Shown here one piece after another: positions 1 through 10,495 of a stretch of DNA of 64,000 nt. This DNA is from Leguminivora glycinivorella. Lineage: Eukaryota > Arthropoda > Insecta > Lepidoptera > Tortricidae. The DNA is taken from contig NC_062983.1 of NCBI RefSeq assembly GCF_023078275.1, positions 4,953,001-5,017,000 of the forward strand, read 5' to 3'. A program made the translations under genes and the position numbers. Numbering within the stretch: the stretch's first letter is position 1; each line of letters starts with the position of its first letter. The notes beneath the pieces were generated by a model. The model was not told the origin of the DNA. It did not search any database and was given only the letters and a program-made list of their open reading frames with translations.

Positions 1-3000
1 TCTACAGCTGTTGACGTGAATGGAAAATCAGCCTTAATTCGTTGCGCTGGTAAATTTCCCATTATATTTTTTAAAGTTTGGCCAGCGATACGTTTACAGG
101 TGACACAATTGTGGGCCGTGCTTCGTGCCAAATTCCTGCCGCCGATCGGCCATATCTCGTCTCGTACTGAGGCTAGCAATGACTGTGGCCCGGCATGTAA
201 GAGACGTACATGTTCATGTGTAAAGATGAGTTTAGTTAGTGTGTGTTTAGCACGTAACAACATTGGATGCTTCTGATCGTAAGTACAATCTGAAGCATCC
301 AGCCTCCCGCCTACTCTCAAGAGGCCTTGAGAGTCGATGAACGGGGCCAGGGTTAGTATGTGTGACTTGGGACTCAACCTGTGACCTTTGCGAAGCGTTT
401 CAAGCTCTGCAGAGAATGACTCCTGCTGTGCAAGTTTGATTAAAGTGTGAAATGCGTCTGTAAGCTCCTGTGCTGAAAGTGCACCAGTTAATTTAGGCCC
501 ACGGGGCTTACAGTTATTTATGAAACGACGCACATAGGCCATAGTACGTTGTAGTTCTGTGTATTTTGAAAATCTGTCAAAATCTATAATAGATGAGGTT
601 TCTGTGTTAGTAGTGAGCATTGATGTTACTTTAGTTTCAGGTAAGACCTCCGGCTCTACAGCGTTTAATTCTGGCCATTCATTCTCAGGCTTTAATAGAA
701 ACTCGGGGCCTTCCCACCACAGAGCTGTCCCTGCGACATGTTGTGGATCCACACCACGAGTTGCAAGATCACTTGGATTTTGTTTTGTAGGTACATGTCT
801 CCAGGTGGCTCCGGGAGCAAGGCTGTCTATAGCTGCTACCCTGTTGGCCACAAAAGTTTTAAGCTTTGATCTGTCTGTTTTTAGCCAAGCCAAGCAGCAG
901 CTAGAGTCAGTCCAGAATATTGTGCGAGAGACAGGACGTCTCCAGGCTCGTACTACAGCTGCATATGTTTGGGCTGCTAACAAGCATCCGGCCAATTCAA
1001 GTCTAGGAATAGATGTGCGACGGATTGGAGCAATTCTGTCCCTCGCACACAGCAAATGTACTTTCTGTTCACCGGATTCAGAAATAGATTTAACATAAAT
1101 GCAGGCTGCATATGCAGTCGCCGCAGCGTCAGAAAAACAGTGTAACTCTATTGTGCAGGTTGCCTCACATAATACATATCTAGGTATGCTAAGTGATTTA
1201 ATGTGATGTAAGTTTTTAATGAATTTTGACCAGATATGCTGTATTTCAGGAGACACTGGCTCGTCCCAAGCTTTGCCTTCTTTCCATAAGGTTTGAATTA
1301 ATATTTTAGCTTTAACTGTGCATAGACTTAAGAGTCCTAATGGATCAAAGACTTGGAACGTTTCAGATAAGATTTTTCTTTTTGTAACTATTTTATCAGA
1401 ATGATCATTTTTAATGGAAAAGTTTAGTACATCTTGGCTAGGTTGCCACCCTAGTCCAAGTGTTTGGCAAGCTTGACTCAATGCTAAGTGATCATCTTTA
1501 TTAATATAATCTGACTTTAATAGCGCGTTAGAATTCGAGCGGTATTTACGTAAATTGAAACAACCAGCGGCTAAGGCCTGTGAGACACCTGCTTGTATAC
1601 GAAGCAGCTCTATTTCAGAGTCTGCGCCTGTTAATAAGTCATCACAGTAAAAGTCATTTTGTATAATAGTCCTAACTAAAGGATCCTTGCTCTCAGCTCC
1701 TAACTGCCACAAACAGCGTGCTGCTAGCCAGCTCGATGAAGCAAAGCCGTAAGTAACGGTATTTAAAGTTAGTGAGCGTATGGGTAAGTGCTCATCTTCG
1801 CGCCATAGAATAACTTGTAGGTTTCTATCTATTTCATTCATCATTATTTGCCTGTACTGTTTTTCTATGTCACCAGATAGCACATACTTGTACTGTCGGA
1901 ATCTAAGCAATATGTCAAACAGTGGGCTTTGTATGTTAGGACCTACAAGCTGAATATCATTTATTGAATACCCAGAAGAGGTGGGACAGCTAGCGTGAAA
2001 GACTGTGCGCATGCGTGTAGATTCACTCTCCTTCATCACGGGGTGATGCGGGAGGTGATTAGCTTTGTAACATCGCTCAGACTCCGACAGATGCCCTAAG
2101 TCTCTATATTCATTTATGAAATCAACATACATTGATTTTAGTTCAGGTTGGTTACTAAAACGTTTCTCTAAACTGAATAAACGCTTTTTAGCTATGTTAA
2201 ATGAGTTGCCTAAGCAGTCCGGCGAGTCCTTTAAAGGCAAGCGCACAACGAATCTGCCGTCAGATTGGCGGTAAGTGTTTTCAACAAAGTGTTGGTTTAT
2301 AGGGTGAGACTCGAACTCACTCCCATTTTTGATGGAGTCCGTTTCAGACGGTAGCTCCTCTGTTTCCCAAAATTTGGTCATTTGGGCCGACAGATCAGAG
2401 AGACAGAGGTGGCTGCGCGTGTTCCCTGTATGTAAATGAGCCGAGGCTCCCTCTACCGGTCCCGCTATTAACCACCCTAGTTTAGATGGGATTAGGAATG
2501 TGCGCTTGCTCGTTGGCAATCTTTTTGCAGCACCTGTCACAATAGTCCAAAACATTTCCACTCCCAACAGCATATCTATTTGGGATGGAACGTTAAATGT
2601 TGGGTCAGCAAGCTGCACAGAGGCAGGTAAGTTAAGGTGACTAATGTCTACATAGTTTTGTGGAAAGCGACTAGTTACTTGATCTAAAACTAGAAAGTCA
2701 ATTTTGGCATTAAAATCACTGAGTTTAGATTGAATATGAGCTGCACAAAGCACAGGTTGATAGGTCAGAGGCGTATTTCCTATTCCTGTCACATTTGAGG
2801 CAGTTAGAGGCTGACAATCAAGATTTAGTTTTTGTCTCAAATTATGAGATAGATAATTAGACTGTGAACAACTGTCTACAAGACATTTAACTGTCTCCTT
2901 TTTGTTGTTAATAGGGTTGATCACTTCAATTAGAGCTGTTGAGAGCAATGACTCGCTAGTGCTAATTAAAGTGCTAGCAGTGAGGGTGTTTTGCACCGCT

Positions 3001-4373
3001 GCACTGTCAGAGGTTAGCATAGTCGAGGAGCAAGCCACATCCGACCTAGCACTATTTGCAGGTTCGGCTGTTTGTTCCGTGCTGGCTCCAGGTGGAGAAG
3101 TGTTGAGTGTTTGTGTGGTGTGTAAGTATGTATTGTGACGTCTCTTACATACCCGGCAACCGTTCAGCTTGCACTGACGGGTCTCATGGTCCGGTCGGAG
3201 GCAGACATGGCACAGCTTTAGACGTGACGCCTGCGACCAGCGCTCGTCGACTGTCATCTTTTTAAAGGCTGGGCAGTCGTACACTCTGTGATCACCATGG
3301 CACACGATGCACGGCCGACCCTTGTGGTCATCTTGTTTCTCTGAAATCACGAATGTTTTTATGTTTTTATCATGTTTAAATGAAGTTTTATTGGCCACAG
3401 GCTCTGGCTTGTGGTTAGATTGTTTTTCTCTCCTAGAGCGATACAGATTTTCTAAGATGTCTGCACGATTACTAAGAAATCCCCTAAAGTCATCGAGTGA
3501 TGGCCACTCTTTGAGAGTGTTCCTATGTTCTTCCCATTTTGCATTAGTATTGACGTCTAACTTAGCCGTCAATAGGTGAACTAAAATTGTATCCCAATGC
3601 TCTGTCGGTTGACCTAATGTCTTTAGGGCCCGGAGATTTTTAACTACATGATCATTAAGGAACCTTAAGGCCTTATCCGATTCTCGCTGTATAGGTTCTA
3701 AATTAAATAGAGAATTTAAATGGTTAGTAATCAGCTGTCTTTTATTACTGAATCTGTCACACAAAATTTTCCAAGCTTCAGTATAATTGTTAGCGGAGAC
3801 TTCTAAGTTTGCTATCACTCTGGCCGCATCCCCTTCAAGATAAGAGCTCAGATAATGGAATTTATGAATAGGTTTAATGTGATCATTATTGTGAATTAAA
3901 GATTCATAAAGGTCCTTAAATTCCATCCACTTATAATATGAGCCATCAAATTTAGAGATTTTAATTTGAGGAAGCTTGAAGCCGAGATGCTCAGAATGAC
4001 AGCCGTTCGATGAACATGTTCTGACAGAAGTCTCTGGAGAGGGTTTTTGAGCTTGAGAGCGTTCAAGAATACACTGAGCTGCAGCTATAGCATTATTGAT
4101 ATGGGTTTCATTGTTGTCCCGTTCTGCAAGTTCAGTGTCTAAATTTTCAAAATTAGCAACTTCGATTGAAGTTTGCAGCTCGTCAAGTCGCGTGGATAAC
4201 TCTATAACTTTGTTTAATCTTAAGGTCAGCTCATTGAATTTAACACCTGATAACACTTCATCATCTGAAATTTTGTCTAAGTAAATGCGGAATTTGGAAA
4301 CTTGACCTTTAATCGATCCGCGTTTAGTACGCAATTCTGCTAGAAGAGCCTCCCTTTTAGCTGCCTCAGCCAT
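1..4373 (-). CDS. BEL/Pao retrotransposon Gag-Pol polyprotein, C-terminus off the window
   Basis: A single reading frame starts at an ATG (4371-4373) and stays open to the window edge, about 1457 codons; I split long stretches in frame and found no stop. In order it shows a Gag-like region beginning with LPQIKISKFDGSYYKW (about residues 130-280, DUF1759 type), zinc knuckles CIVCHGDHRVYDC and CHVCLRPDHETRQC (about 355-410), a protease region LVDSCSQSNYL (D500), reverse transcriptase with GDIEKQYRQI and the catalytic FYCDDLLTG (about 905), RNase H (HCFSDAAATAYAACIYV, FWTDSSCCLAWL), and the HHCC zinc-binding part of integrase (THEHVRLLHAG, CVTCKR). The edge falls just before the integrase core. 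This order and these motifs are those of BEL/Pao elements. One odd point is DSCS where DSGS or DTGS would be expected at the protease active site. The frame looks recently functional, but the 3' part is not visible. Confidence 0.93.
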   Translation of the reverse strand, partial: MAEAAKREALLAELRTKRGSIKGQVSKFRIYLDKISDDEVLSGVKFNELTLRLNKVIELSTRLDELQTSIEVANFENLDTELAERDNNETHINNAIAAAQCILERSQAQKPSPETSVRTCSSNGCHSEHLGFKLPQIKISKFDGSYYKWMEFKDLYESLIHNNDHIKPIHKFHYLSSYLEGDAARVIANLEVSANNYTEAWKILCDRFSNKRQLITNHLNSLFNLEPIQRESDKALRFLNDHVVKNLRALKTLGQPTEHWDTILVHLLTAKLDVNTNAKWEEHRNTLKEWPSLDDFRGFLSNRADILENLYRSRREKQSNHKPEPVANKTSFKHDKNIKTFVISEKQDDHKGRPCIVCHGDHRVYDCPAFKKMTVDERWSQASRLKLCHVCLRPDHETRQCKLNGCRVCKRRHNTYLHTTQTLNTSPPGASTEQTAEPANSARSDVACSSTMLTSDSAAVQNTLTASTLISTSESLLSTALIEVINPINNKKETVKCLVDSCSQSNYLSHNLRQKLNLDCQPLTASNVTGIGNTPLTYQPVLCAAHIQSKLSDFNAKIDFLVLDQVTSRFPQNYVDISHLNLPASVQLADPTFNVPSQIDMLLGVEMFWTIVTGAAKRLPTSKRTFLIPSKLGWLIAGPVEGASAHLHTGNTRSHLCLSDLSAQMTKFWETEELPSETDSIKNGSEFESHPINQHFVENTYRQSDGRFVVRLPLKDSPDCLGNSFNIAKKRLFSLEKRFSNQPELKSMYVDFINEYRDLGHLSESERCYKANHLPHHPVMKESESTRMRTVFHASCPTSSGYSINDIQLVGPNIQSPLFDILLRFRQYKYVLSGDIEKQYRQIMMNEIDRNLQVILWREDEHLPIRSLTLNTVTYGFASSSWLAARCLWQLGAESKDPLVRTIIQNDFYCDDLLTGADSEIELLRIQAGVSQALAAGCFNLRKYRSNSNALLKSDYINKDDHLALSQACQTLGLGWQPSQDVLNFSIKNDHSDKIVTKRKILSETFQVFDPLGLLSLCTVKAKILIQTLWKEGKAWDEPVSPEIQHIWSKFIKNLHHIKSLSIPRYVLCEATCTIELHCFSDAAATAYAACIYVKSISESGEQKVHLLCARDRIAPIRRTSIPRLELAGCLLAAQTYAAVVRAWRRPVSRTIFWTDSSCCLAWLKTDRSKLKTFVANRVAAIDSLAPGATWRHVPTKQNPSDLATRGVDPQHVAGTALWWEGPEFLLKPENEWPELNAVEPEVLPETKVTSMLTTNTETSSIIDFDRFSKYTELQRTMAYVRRFINNCKPRGPKLTGALSAQELTDAFHTLIKLAQQESFSAELETLRKGHRLSPKSHILTLAPFIDSQGLLRVGGRLDASDCTYDQKHPMLLRAKHTLTKLIFTHEHVRLLHAGPQSLLASVRDEIWPIGGRNLARSTAHNCVTCKRIAGQTLKNIMGNLPAQRIKADFPFTSTAV

Positions 4374-5612
4374 GTTGAATTATGTTTTTAACTGGGCTAG
4401 CAAACAAGTCAAATACAATTTTAAAAATAAAATGTCAAGTTTAAAGTTATCCACGTTAGAAATAAAAATGTGAAAACAGCTTACGCGCCTTTTAAACTTC
4501 AACAGCTAGGCCGAGGTGTGTTGCGGCAGCAGTCCCTTGGACAACTTGCCACGTGGTGGCAGGTATGGGCGTGGCACTACAGATGTGGCACGCGACACGC
4601 ACTGCGACGGTTGTCCACGGAATCCACTGAAATTGTGCAAACGAAACTGTGCATAAGCGAACACAAACCAAGATGCAAGCAGGCGCGATGTTAGAATAGA
4701 ACCACTTTGCGTCAGCGTAATTAGAAAGAAATAGATACAGTTGAGTTTAAATTCACCTTTTTAAAGAAGAAAGCAGTGACTTTGATTGCAAATGAATTTA
4801 TCACCTTACGTTTTTATCACAAAATAAGGATGGCATATGCAATTTCTATTAAACTTTAAACGAAACTCAATTTTTAAATTAAAAGTATGGAAAGAACAAT
4901 GCACTTTACTGTTTTAAGCAGAAAAAACTCGAAATGCAGTATGCGTTAAGCTATGCTATAGCAACGTTTATGTGCCAGCGTGGCTTTTGAGGTTAACGTC
5001 ACACTGACAATTTGCAGATGCGTTCTGAAACTAAAACACAAATGAAGGCAATAATACGCAGCGAGCTCTCTCCTAATTTTAGATTGATGGGGAACTAGTG
5101 AAATTTGAATTTAAAGTAAGGTTGTCAAGTCAGTACGGGTAAAGGTCAAATAGAGGTTAAGTTGTTTACGAGTTCAAAGTTGAGTAAGTAGGTAGATATA
5201 TAAATTGATGTTAGCTAAGTTGGGTTGGAATGAATTTAAATTTAAGGTTTGTAAATTGGAAAATGAATTTAAATTGGAAAAAAGACTAGGGCTAATTAAG
5301 AAATTGGGGAAACAGAATTAGGTGGGTATGGGCACTTCTCACGGCACTTTCCTTAAAAACTCGCCAGCCGCCACACGCTGCCGCCGGGTGCCGCGCCTTC
5401 GACGCTCGTCAGGTTTTTTCTTTGTTCGCCGCAGCTGTCCCCCAGGAGACTTCGGGAACTTGATATTCGGCTGGCGGCGATGTCCCTTTTCTGGCTTGCG
5501 ACGTCTTCTTCTGCTCCAGGCCCAACCCGTTCCGCCAAGATGGCCGTTGTCTTGAGGTGGCTATAAAAATTTAGAGTTCCTCTCTCCGCACGTGTCCTGT
5601 CTACGGTCGCCA
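4374..5612 (-). other. 5' untranslated leader of the BEL/Pao element
   Basis: This is the stretch between the 5' LTR/primer-binding site and the Gag start codon on the minus strand. It has no long credible frame; short frames here are not supported. The part next to the primer site is GC-rich, the part next to Gag AT-rich. About 1.2 kb is long for a leader, but no boundary to another element is visible. Confidence 0.6.
5594..5612 (-). other. BEL/Pao primer-binding site
   Basis: On the minus strand, three bases after the LTR end, the sequence reads TGGCGACCGTAGACAGGAC. It begins TGG, as expected for pairing with the CCA end of a tRNA. TGGCGACCGT resembles the sites attributed to tRNA-Arg in other insect LTR elements; that tRNA identity is from memory and unverified. 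Confidence 0.65.
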
Positions 5613-5615
5613 AAA

Positions 5616-5916
5616 TGTTTGAGCCTGAACTCAATTGTTTAAATAAAACAGTATAAAATATTACCATTTCTTTTAATGGATTCTAAATTACAGGTTTTGT
5701 CTAGGACACGCGACAGAGAGAGTTTTCGATTAGTAAAAAAGGGGACGCTGGTGACGCGCACCGTGCTTTTATAGTGTCGCGACGGGGGAAAACCGCGGCG
5801 CTTCAGTCTTCATTCCTATTGGTCCGGCAGGTCGAGGCTCTGGCCGCTGCTCATTGGATCAGCGGGGTGACCGGAGGTTGGCTATCCTGTCTGTGTTGCC
5901 AGTCAGGGCGTTAACA
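5616..5916 (-). repeat. 5' LTR of the BEL/Pao element
   Basis: On the minus strand this 301-bp block starts TGTTAAC and ends AAACA, giving the TG...CA ends of an LTR, followed by TTT and the primer-binding site. A TATAAAAG box lies at 5766-5773 (minus strand), a plausible promoter, and an ATTAAA polyadenylation-like motif lies nearer the end. The outer boundary coincides with an abrupt switch into an older dispersed repeat, which supports an insertion edge. The 3' LTR and the second target duplication lie beyond the window. Confidence 0.75.
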
Positions 5917-6075
5917 ATTATAAATGGGAAAGTGTGTGTCTGTTTGTTTGTCCGTCCTTCACTGCAAAACGGAGCGACGAATTGTCGTAATTTTTTAAGT
6001 GGAGATAGTTGAAAGGATGGAGACTGTCATAGGCTACTTTTGTCTATTTCTAAAAGCTAGTTTGTAAATAAATCT
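5917..6075 (-). repeat. dispersed repeat A, copy 1 (split by BEL insertion)
   Basis: Reverse-complement match to 26283-26460 and 30790-31035. It contains the shared blocks for GTAGCCTATG, CAACTATCTCCAC, a GACGGACAAACAAA run and the terminal CCCATTTATAAT. The BEL element is inserted only a few bases from its 3' end, so the rest should lie beyond the other LTR. Class unknown; the family is common in moths. Confidence 0.7.
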
Positions 6076-6976
6076 AAGCAATAATTTATAAACATACCTA
6101 CTGTCTTTGGCAGACTGTCACTCATTCTCACTGGGAGTCAAAACAGGTGCTGCACTGAGGCTTCAGCCCTCCTGTGCTGTTGTGGTTGTTTACGTAAGTA
6201 TATGAAAACATGTGTTAAATTTGTCAACTAATATGTTAAGTAGTGATTGCGCGAGCCTGTGACAATCGTGCCTCGAGCGTTCTACCACCGCAGCCCAGTC
6301 CACTGATATATACTAATAATACTCTTTGCCACTGATTCAAGCGCATTGGCAAACTGAAGTTCAAAAGAAACACGCACACGCTAAAAATGCCCAAAACGTC
6401 AACCGAACGGTTGCTAAAACTTTCTAAGTTTCTAGTTTCTTTGACATTTGCATTAAGCTAGAAACAAATTATGGGACGCGTCATACGGACGTGGCTGACG
6501 ACCGCGACTTGCAGTCTTAAAACATCTGGCGGCCAGGTTTTATGTCTGAAACCAAACGCTCAAGGCCATGTCCATGGCTTACGTTACGTCCGATAGTTTG
6601 CACAATTCCGAGTATATTCATTATCTTATCTACAATGTAGACGCCACTGTAGATTCTACATCGCAGCAGTGGCCATGCGTCCGCGGACGCGTCGCGTCTC
6701 ATAATTTGTTTCCAGCTACAATGCAATGCAACGCATTTTGACAGTTGTTTCGATCCACATCAAAGAATATGATTGTATCCACATAAAAGTTCTCGATAAA
6801 AAAAAATGTATCATTAATAATTGTTATATAATAGAATATACATTTAAAGTTTATTTTGTAAAGTGAAAAAATTCACATATTCCGTAAACCGAAACATTTT
6901 TACGATGTTGCCAGCTCTAACTTACAATAAGCAAGCAAACTGGTACATAAATTTACTGGGGTAAATTTATAATTTA
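6076..6976. other. no recognisable gene or element
   Basis: Mixed-composition intergenic DNA. The only frame of note (about 69 codons, minus strand) shows no family motif and I do not accept it. Confidence 0.6.
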
Positions 6977-7029
6977 TTCCCATTAAAAACAGTTCACGTT
7001 TGTGAAACGCGAACTGTTTTTAACGGGAA
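6977..7029. repeat. 53-bp inverted repeat (hairpin)
   Basis: Arms TTCCCATTAAAAACAGTTC and GAACTGTTTTTAACGGGAA are complementary over 19 bp with one mismatch, separated by about 15 bp. Probably a fragment of a short inverted-repeat element. Confidence 0.6.
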
Positions 7030-7282
7030 GTTTTATATAGCAGTTAAATTATTTATTTGTTGAATATTTATTTGGAAATTGTGAAACAGACCCTAAATAT
7101 TTTGTAACATTCAAATTCAAAACTTGATATCCATAATAAACTTAAAATCCACATTTTACGAGTTTTAAGAATATATAAATAAAACTTACTATACAGAGCA
7201 GTGGTGCAGAACCTTTTTTCTTTGGGGGCCAAAATATATTATGAAGGAATTTTAGAGGCGGACCAGATTTACACCAAAATAG

Positions 7283-7582
7283 GACATACGATACAAGTGC
7301 ATAAAAAAGGAAGTTCGAAACGAGTGGCGATAAATTAAACATGACCGAAGGGCACTAAATCAACACGAGTTACGAATTTCCTTTTCGTACGTGTGTCGTA
7401 CGATGTTTTTCAGTACAATACGACCTGGAATATAATGGAACCACTTCTCACACTAGTGCGTAAAAACACCATCTGTACTAAAATAGTACATTACGATACA
7501 AGTGCGTAAAAAGGAAGTTCGAAACGAGTGGCGATAAATTAAAACACGACCGAAGGGAGTGTTTTAAATCGACACGTGTTAT
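7283..7582 (+). repeat. dispersed repeat B, two adjacent copies
   Basis: Two partial head-to-tail copies (about 7283-7478 and 7486-7582) share ACGATACAAGTGC, GGAAGTTCGAAACGAGTGG and GACCGAAGGGAGTG. Other copies lie at 25694-25855 (minus), 42217-42455 (plus) and, as fragments, near 30045-30105 and 39790-39830. The fullest copies end in CACTAGTGCG-type sequence and have a semi-palindromic layout, so a non-autonomous DNA transposon is the best guess. Confidence 0.65.
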
Positions 7583-7925
7583 ATTAATTTATGATATCAC
7601 ATTCACAAACACGACATCCACACTTAGCATGCCAACTCAAAATATTCATGCTGCGTCCTTTGAAAAGTAAAAACTGACAAGCGGTCGAATAAGCGTATTT
7701 CAGCAAATATAGACAAGTTAATCCTCCACACATAGTCGTTTTTAGCCAAATATAGCAAAATAAACGAATTCGCAACGACTTGGAATGGAAGTGCTACTAT
7801 TATAATCATTGTAGCGAAAAAGTTGACTACGGACACAGAGTACATATTATAACTACGGATAAAGGTGTAAATGTAAAATAAATTATTAGAGTTGGTTGGC
7901 AACCCCGGATCGCCGTCCGTGATGT
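7583..7925. other. nothing recognised
   Basis: AT-rich DNA between repeat B and the hAT-type element. Two overlapping minus-strand frames of 63 and 92 codons share no known motif and are probably chance. Confidence 0.55.
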
Positions 7926-8565
7926 CCTGCCGTCAGTGTTGCCAGATCTCCTGATTTATCAGGAGATCTCCTGATTTCGAGGCGCATCTCCTGAATTCCT
8001 GATCTCCTGATTTTTACCAAAAATTTCCTGATTTTCCCAAATATCTCCTAATTTTTCCCGAAAATCTCCTGACTTTGTGAGAAATTTCTTAGTGTTCACG
8101 ATTATGGTGTTAAAATTCTATTCTATTCAAATTTCTCGAAGTGAGTGTATGGCGGCAATCGGCAAATTGCAGTAATAATACAGATGTAGTGCAAAAATAC
8201 TTTCCTTCTTATTTTTACGTACAAAACGTACTGAAACTGTCTGAACTAGCATGACAATGACGAATTTTTCCGTAAAAACACGAAGGAAAACCTTTTCGCA
8301 CTACATCTGTACTGTACATAACACTGCCTTAAATACGTCATAGTAATAGTATTATGAATCAAGTTTTAAATGACAAGATTTGACTGACCATATTTTTTTT
8401 AAATATTTAATTAACGTAGATGTTACAAAAAATGAAAATAAACTAAAAGAAGAATAATATCATCAATTTATGACTTTGGAGAAATTATGTCTCCTGATTT
8501 CTCCTGATTTTTAGGACATGTGTCTCCTGTTTTTTCAAATTGGACCTGGCAACACTGCCTGCCGT
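7926..8565. mobile_element. hAT-type non-autonomous DNA transposon with 8-bp target duplication
   Basis: The element proper is 7934-8557 (624 bp). It has perfect 12-bp terminal inverted repeats, CAGTGTTGCCAG and CTGGCAACACTG, and is flanked by a perfect 8-bp duplication CCTGCCGT (7926-7933 and 8558-8565). A CAG-starting terminus with an 8-bp duplication is the signature of the hAT superfamily. It has no transposase frame. Inside both ends the motif TCTCCTGATTT is repeated many times, about eight near-copies on the left and two or three on the right, which probably forms subterminal transposase-binding sites. The perfect duplication suggests a fairly recent insertion. Confidence 0.88.
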
Positions 8566-8689
8566 CGCCATCTTTCATTTCCTCTCGTCTCGAGCGTTGC
8601 GTGTCTGTTCTTGCTGTAATAAAGTGCTGTATCAAAAAATGGATCACATTGAAGACCATGATCATGCAGTAAGTATTTTGTTTCTTTAA
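8566..8689 (+). other. possible 5' leader with a 16-codon frame and splice-donor-like site
   Basis: Directly right of the hAT target duplication the DNA becomes GC-richer, has AATAAAG, and has an ATG in a good context (8639) followed by MDHIEDHDHAV. The next bases, GTAAGTATT, are an excellent splice donor; read through, the frame stops at 8687. It could be the first exon of a host gene or the leader of an LTR element. No downstream exon can be tied to it with confidence. Confidence 0.25.
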
Positions 8690-10085
8690 TTATGCATGAA
8701 TTATTAACACAGTGATATTTATAGTGAACAAATGAGCCTGGCAGCCAGCGGCAGCGGGACTAGGTTGATTTGTGTAAAATTGGTTTATTACAGAAAGAAG
8801 CCTACAACACAAGTACCCCGCTAAGTACAATACAAGTATATCGTGAAGGATGAATTAGTATTTATATAATAAACAATATGAATTCAATTCACTTAGTTTA
8901 GTCTGAATACGTTTGGAGGACAATTCCGGGTCGCGTCGCGGGAGCGGCGAGCATCGGCGCAGAGCGTCGCGGCCGCGCCCGCGCATCACGCATCACATCT
9001 CCAACGTCTGCGCATTACGCACTTTATTTTAAATATTCAATTTAATATAACTTTTTACTGTGTTCAGGGTTGTTTTTGTTGCTGCTTCATCTTGGACAAG
9101 TTGGCAACCAGCAACAAGACCCGGCCTGCGAGCAATGACCAGTGAAATCCGCAACGGACCTATAAGAAGCTATCCCTGTTCCTGCACTATCATCGGGCGA
9201 GGTGAACATCGCTGGTCCATGTGATGCGGCGGATCTATCTCGAAGTTAACAAAGTAAGTTGCCCATTCTATTTATACCTACTTTGATTTCCTTGCACCCC
9301 TTTTCGATTTGTTGTGAATAGTGTCGTGAGTTCGTGGATTAGGCATTATAAAGCCTCCGCCACAAGCCACACATAAACGGTACGTATAGAGAAGTCTGCC
9401 TAACTATTATAGCAAACGTAAAGATTTAAAAATAATAAGTATAATTTTATTTGCTTCTAATTTACCAATACTTACAGGTACACAATTAGTTAGATTTATT
9501 GAATATTTTTGTGCCTCTGTCAGACATTTAAGGCGCAGTTAAGCATAGATTAATTTAGGTATTTAGTCAGTTGTGGTTGTCTATTATTTCAACTTGACAA
9601 TTAAAAGCCGTCGAGGGTGCAATATTTGTATCTTGTCTACAATGTTTATTTTGTGTTTCATTGTGTGACAAGTATAAAAACGTCACCTAAATAGTCCCAC
9701 TTAACCCTTTGGTAGTCCTAGCTCAGATTAATTAACCCAAGAGATTTGTTTAAATTTCATTAGCATTTAATTGCTAATTATGTATGTGTTCATAAATTTT
9801 CCTGGGTTTTCTAATTCACTGTTTCTGCACCTCATTAACCAACATTTTGCGCATTTGCTGTTATTGCATTCGCACTTGCTTTATCCCACGCACCGAATAT
9901 TTCAGATGGTTGTATTTGTGGCGCAGCGCTCTGCTACTGCCACGGGCTGTTCTCCGACTGGAGACCCACGTGTCAGCTCGACAGTGTCGCCTCCTTGCTT
10001 CGCCCCGGTGGAATTTGGTTAGCTTGCACATTGTTACCCTTCTCTTCATTTATTTATTTATGTATTTTTATTCAGTAAATACAAA
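8690..10085. other. unassigned; one possible internal exon
   Basis: Mostly AT-rich. A moderately GC-rich block at about 9068-9254 is preceded by a TTCAG acceptor-like sequence and followed by AAAG/GTAAGTT, so it could be a non-coding exon. No long reading frame runs through it. Confidence 0.3.
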
Positions 10086-10220
10086 ATGTCGGACAATGAC
10101 AGTACCAGTAGTGATAACGAGAGCCAGGAGATTGACGAAGCAAAACTAAAACTGTTAGTTCGCAAACATTTTGCGCGGAAATCACGGGTTACTAAATTTA
10201 AAGAATTATTGGCCCCATAA
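10086..10220 (+). CDS. short acidic/basic ORF, 44 residues, unrecognised
   Basis: A complete ATG-to-TAA frame begins MSDNDSTSSDNESQ and continues with a basic half containing LLVRKHFARKS. It follows a TTCAG acceptor-like site by a few bases. The acidic serine-rich start followed by a basic patch looks like the beginning of a retroelement Gag or a nuclear protein, but it stops early. It may be a truncated remnant; function unknown. Confidence 0.25.
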   Translation: MSDNDSTSSDNESQEIDEAKLKLLVRKHFARKSRVTKFKELLAP

Positions 10221-10273
10221 GGAAAAGAGTTAATTTCAGAAAATAAAAGTGATATACATAAAGCGTCTAGCAG

Positions 10274-10460
10274 GCTCTAAGAAGATTGGCCCCTGCAAGG
10301 GATTTGGTTGTAATTTGAGGTGCATTAGTGACAGGCCCTAAGTACACTTTATGCGTAATATCAGCCTTCGATCTTCTTTTGTTTCCAAATAAAGTCAGAA
10401 TGAGAAAGCATGAAATGGAAACCCCATTCCATTCCCCAATAATGCATATTTTTACAGTCA
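10274..10460 (-). repeat. arm of an inverted duplication (partner at 10790-11520)
   Basis: The reverse complement carries CCATTTCATGCTTTCTCATT, TCTGACTTTATTTGG, AGAAGATCGAAGG and TGATATTACGCAT in the same order as the plus strand around 10805-11515. In the partner, a hAT element splits the block. This indicates two copies of one dispersed repeat in opposite orientation. Confidence 0.6.
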
Positions 10461-10495
10461 TTCATATCCTTGAACTTGGATGAGAAAAATAATAG

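Noticed and set aside
559..3579. Plus-strand frames of 78-179 codons
   Set aside because: They are antisense to the long BEL/Pao frame, begin or end without motifs, and disappear once the minus-strand gene is accepted.
5353..5667. 104-codon minus-strand frame near the BEL LTR
   Set aside because: It runs from inside the LTR through the primer-binding site into the leader, so it cannot be a normal protein of the element.
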